Source: MKRK01 sp001896915 (lineage in GTDB: Bacteria; Bacillota; Clostridia; Oscillospirales; Acutalibacteraceae). From it: a stretch of 15,186 nucleotides of DNA. Both the position numbers and the translations under genes were made by a program. Positions 13,059 to 15,186 of this stretch are shown piece after piece. The stretch is from NCBI GenBank assembly GCA_937973935.1, contig CALJJF010000049.1:1-15186 (forward strand), in the 5' to 3' direction. Under the pieces are notes generated by a model that ran no database searches, was not told the DNA's origin, and saw nothing but the letters and a program-made list of their open reading frames with translations. Numbering within the stretch: position 1 is the stretch's first letter; each line of letters starts with the position of its first letter.

Positions 13059-14309
13059 TTGTTTAATGAAATGATGGATACAATCGGATTTGTATCGGGC
13101 TTCGACAGCGAAGTCGGCAACGCAATGAAGGAAGAATTGCTGCGTCAGAGACGCAATATTGAGCTGATCGCTTCCGAAAACTTTGTGTCTCCCGCCGTAA
13201 TGGCAGCCATGGGAAGCGCACTTACCAATAAATATGCGGAAGGATATCCCGGACGCCGTTATTATGGCGGCTGCCAGTGTGTTGACGTGGTAGAAACCAT
13301 CGCCATCGAGAGAGCAAAACAGCTCTTCGGCGCTGACCACGCCAATGTCCAGCCCCATTCCGGTGCACAAGCGAATTTAGCAGCTTATTTTGCCGTGCTA
13401 AAGCCCGGCGACACCGTAATGGGCATGAACCTTGCCCACGGCGGTCATTTGACCCACGGTTCTTTGGTCAATATGTCCGGTGCGGTCTACAATTTTGTTC
13501 CCTATGGTGTGGATGACAGCGGCTTTATTGATTATGACGAAATGAGGAAAATCGCCAAAGAATGCAATCCGAAGCTGATTGTTGCAGGCGCCTCCGCTTA
13601 TCCCCGTGCCATCCGGTTTGACATCATTTCCGATATCGCAAAAGAAGTCGGCGCGCTGTTTATGGTCGACATGGCACACATTGCAGGTCTGGTTGCCGCC
13701 GGGCTTCATATGAACCCTGTCCCCTATGCCGATATTGTCACCACCACCACCCACAAAACATTACGGGGACCCAGAGGCGGTATGATTCTGTGCAAAGAAG
13801 AGCTGGCAAAAATCATTGACAAGGCAATTTTTCCGGGCACCCAGGGCGGTCCGCTGATGCATATCATCGCTGCCAAAGCCGTCTGCTTCGGCGAAGCCTT
13901 GCAGGACAGCTTCAAAGACTATCAATCCCGCATCATTGCCAACGCAAATGCACTGGCAGCCGGGCTGACGGACCGAGGACAAAAGCTAGTCTCCGGCGGA
14001 ACGGACAATCACCTGATGCTGCTTGACCTCCGGGGTACAGGCGTCACCGGCAAGGTGCTGGAGCACCGCCTTGACGATGTATACATCACCGCCAACAAAA
14101 ACGCTATCCCCAACGATCCGGAAACACCCTTTGTCACCAGCGGTGTCCGTCTCGGCACCCCGGCGGCAACCTCAAGAGGGCTGGACACCGGCGATATGGA
14201 CAATATTGCAGAATACATTACTCTTGCCGTTACGGATTTTGAAAATAACATTGAAAAAATCCGCGAGGGCGTGGGTGCCATCTGCCAAAAGCACCCTTTA
14301 TATGAATAA
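13059..14309 (+). CDS. glyA: serine hydroxymethyltransferase
   Basis: A pyridoxal-phosphate enzyme that interconverts serine + THF and glycine + 5,10-methylene-THF, the main entry of one-carbon units. With a TTG start at 13059 the product is 416 residues, the normal length. Landmarks: NIELIASENFVSP (33-45), GYPGRRYYGG (62-71), NVQPHSGAQAN (96-106), MVDMAHIAGLVAAG (202-215) and TTTHKTLRGPRGG (229-241), where Lys233 carries the cofactor. In-frame ATG 13050 is possible, but AAAGG abuts it directly; the AAAGGA at 13045-13050 is spaced 8 bases from TTG 13059. ATG 13071 is 20 bases away. It has its own promoter. It supplies the substrate for the reductase half of the enzyme at 8071, although the two are separated by the GH16 pair. 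Confidence 0.96.
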   Translation: MFNEMMDTIGFVSGFDSEVGNAMKEELLRQRRNIELIASENFVSPAVMAAMGSALTNKYAEGYPGRRYYGGCQCVDVVETIAIERAKQLFGADHANVQPHSGAQANLAAYFAVLKPGDTVMGMNLAHGGHLTHGSLVNMSGAVYNFVPYGVDDSGFIDYDEMRKIAKECNPKLIVAGASAYPRAIRFDIISDIAKEVGALFMVDMAHIAGLVAAGLHMNPVPYADIVTTTTHKTLRGPRGGMILCKEELAKIIDKAIFPGTQGGPLMHIIAAKAVCFGEALQDSFKDYQSRIIANANALAAGLTDRGQKLVSGGTDNHLMLLDLRGTGVTGKVLEHRLDDVYITANKNAIPNDPETPFVTSGVRLGTPAATSRGLDTGDMDNIAEYITLAVTDFENNIEKIREGVGAICQKHPLYE

Positions 14310-14313
14310 ACCC

Positions 14314-14357
14314 CTGTAACAATGATTACAGCCGTTTTTCCGGCGAAAAGCGGCTGT
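14314..14357 (+). terminator. hairpin after glyA, possibly with an alternative fold
   Basis: The stem ACAGCCGTTTTTC (14328-14340) pairs with GAAAAGCGGCTGT (14345-14357) with one T-G wobble around CGGC, followed by ATGCTTTTATTT. A smaller hairpin CTGTAA/TTACAG (14314-14319 with 14326-14331) shares bases with its left arm, so only one of the two can form at a time. The U tract is poor, so read-through into the esterase gene is likely. Confidence 0.6.
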
Positions 14358-14396
14358 ATGCTTTTATTTCACAAAGACAGGAAAGGACGGATCCCT

Positions 14397-15134
14397 ATGG
14401 CAGTATTCAACGGAATGATTTTTTCATACAGTCTTGGTTTCAAAACCAGCATCTCTGTGATTATCCCCGGAGAAAATAACGCACGCAAATCGGACATGCC
14501 CGTGTTATATCTGCTGCACGGTCTTTCGGACGATCATCACAACTGGCTGTACCAAACCAGCATCACCCGCTACGCCGAACAGCACAACATCATCGTCGTC
14601 ATGCCGGAGGTGCAAAGAAGCTTTTATGCCGATATGGAGCACGGACCGAAATACTTTACCTATGTGGCACAAGAGCTTCCCCAAATCATGGAAACCTTGT
14701 TCGGGCTGACCCACAAAAGAAAAACCACATTTGTGGCGGGTCTTTCTATGGGCGGTTACGGAGCCATGAAATGCGCGCTCACACGCCCTGAATTTTACGG
14801 CAAGATTGCCAGCTTTTCCGGTGCACTGGACGCAGAAGCACATCGGCACGATTCTCTGATGCCTGACTTTTATCTTCCCTTTGGAAACGAAATGAAGCCG
14901 GAAAACGATCTCTGCTCCCTTTGTGAAAGGCTGCCGAAGAAAAACCGCCCGGATATCTTCATCACCTGCGGAACAGAAGACTTTTTGTATCAGGACAACG
15001 TCAATTTCCGTAGGAAGCTGGAGGAACAGAGCATCCCCTACACCTATGAAGAATGGCCCGGCACCCATGAATGGGGCTTTTGGGACGTTTCTGTTCAAAA
15101 GGCGCTGGATTTCTTTCAAGAGGTAAGTTTATGA
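14397..15134 (+). CDS. alpha/beta-hydrolase esterase (EstA / S-formylglutathione hydrolase-like)
   Basis: A 245-residue serine esterase of the putative esterase (esterase D / tributyrin esterase) family, which cleaves short acyl esters; some members deacetylate sugars or xylan. The triad is readable: Ser117 in GLSMGGYG (115-122), Asp195 in CGTEDF (191-196) and His224 in PGTHEW (221-226). The oxyanion-hole motif YLLHG is at 38-42. No signal peptide is seen, so it is probably cytosolic. The frame is open from 14322, but ATG 14397 is chosen for AAAGGA 9 bases upstream and because the fold then starts normally. Its TGA overlaps the ATG of the next gene by four bases, indicating translational coupling with rarA. 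The natural substrate is unknown; the GH16 genes nearby are on the other strand. Confidence 0.9.
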   Translation: MAVFNGMIFSYSLGFKTSISVIIPGENNARKSDMPVLYLLHGLSDDHHNWLYQTSITRYAEQHNIIVVMPEVQRSFYADMEHGPKYFTYVAQELPQIMETLFGLTHKRKTTFVAGLSMGGYGAMKCALTRPEFYGKIASFSGALDAEAHRHDSLMPDFYLPFGNEMKPENDLCSLCERLPKKNRPDIFITCGTEDFLYQDNVNFRRKLEEQSIPYTYEEWPGTHEWGFWDVSVQKALDFFQEVSL

Positions 15135-15186
15135 TCCCGCTGGCAGACAGAATCCGCCCGAAAAGTCTGGACGAAATGGTGGGGCA
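15131..15186 (+). CDS. rarA: replication-associated recombination protein A, start only
   Basis: The first 18 codons of a gene cut by the window edge: MIPLADRIRPKSLDEMVG. This matches the highly conserved N-terminus of the RarA/MgsA/WRNIP1 AAA+ ATPase, which acts on stalled replication forks (typically PLADRxRPxxLDExVGQ). The start overlaps the esterase stop as ATGA, with AGAGGT 7 bases upstream. RuvB-like or clamp-loader-like AAA+ proteins share some of this pattern, but PLADRIRPKSLDE is most typical of RarA. Confidence 0.8.
   Translation, partial: MIPLADRIRPKSLDEMVG

Noticed and set aside
14505..15119. A 204-codon minus-strand frame opposite the esterase
   Set aside because: The plus strand carries a complete catalytic triad in the expected order, so the antisense frame is a shadow.
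1..15186. CRISPR array, tRNA or rRNA genes
   Set aside because: No regularly spaced direct repeats of 25-40 bases and no recognisable tRNA or rRNA signature were seen on either strand.

Overview
The window looks like a chromosomal piece of an anaerobic Firmicute of the class Clostridia, probably an uncultured gut-type lineage. This rests on a V-type ATPase in B-D gene order, a YitJ-like homocysteine methyltransferase/methylenetetrahydrofolate reductase fusion beside a free-standing methyltetrahydrofolate:corrinoid methyltransferase, GAGGTG-type ribosome binding sites, sigma-A-like promoters and classical hairpin-plus-U terminators. The taxon is an inference; there is no rRNA or other marker gene here.

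Layout. (1) Bases 1-1610: the end of a V-type ATPase operon, subunit B (5' end cut off) then subunit D, closed by a terminator that contains the stop codon. (2) 1611-1854: a gene-free strip with two copies of a palindromic dispersed repeat. (3) 1855-4616: an accessory, partly very A/T-rich block with a SLOG-family protein (minus), a divergent XRE/Cro-type regulator (plus) and a 580-residue AIPR-family (abortive infection phage resistance) protein with a predicted N-terminal PD-(D/E)xK nuclease-like motif. The -35 boxes of the SLOG and AIPR promoters share the 10-mer TATTGCAATT. This is the best candidate in the window for an undescribed, regulated phage-defence unit. (4) 4674-5142: one or two small minus-strand genes of phage-like character. 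(5) 5152-7382: a strong promoter, a leader of about 165 bases and two paralogous polytopic membrane proteins, each built from two copies of a four-helix unit, ending in a bidirectional terminator. (6) 7508-7885: a small DUF6483-like cytosolic protein (minus). (7) 8041-10725: one-carbon/methionine genes, the fusion enzyme and the methyltransferase. (8) 10740-12801: two tandem intracellular-looking GH16 glucanases (minus), about 68% identical, with matching promoters. (9) 12852-12960: a second kind of palindromic dispersed element. (10) 12991-15186: glyA, a serine esterase and the start of rarA.

How the genes work together. GlyA makes 5,10-methylene-THF; the reductase half of the fusion enzyme turns it into 5-methyl-THF; the MeTr-like protein would pass the methyl group to a corrinoid protein (not encoded here); and the homocysteine methyltransferase half would take it from there to make methionine. 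Together they resemble a methionine synthase (MetH) split into separate chains. The GH16 pair sits between these one-carbon genes without an obvious link. Translation starts were chosen from ribosome binding sites and promoter positions, so several genes are shorter than their longest open frame.
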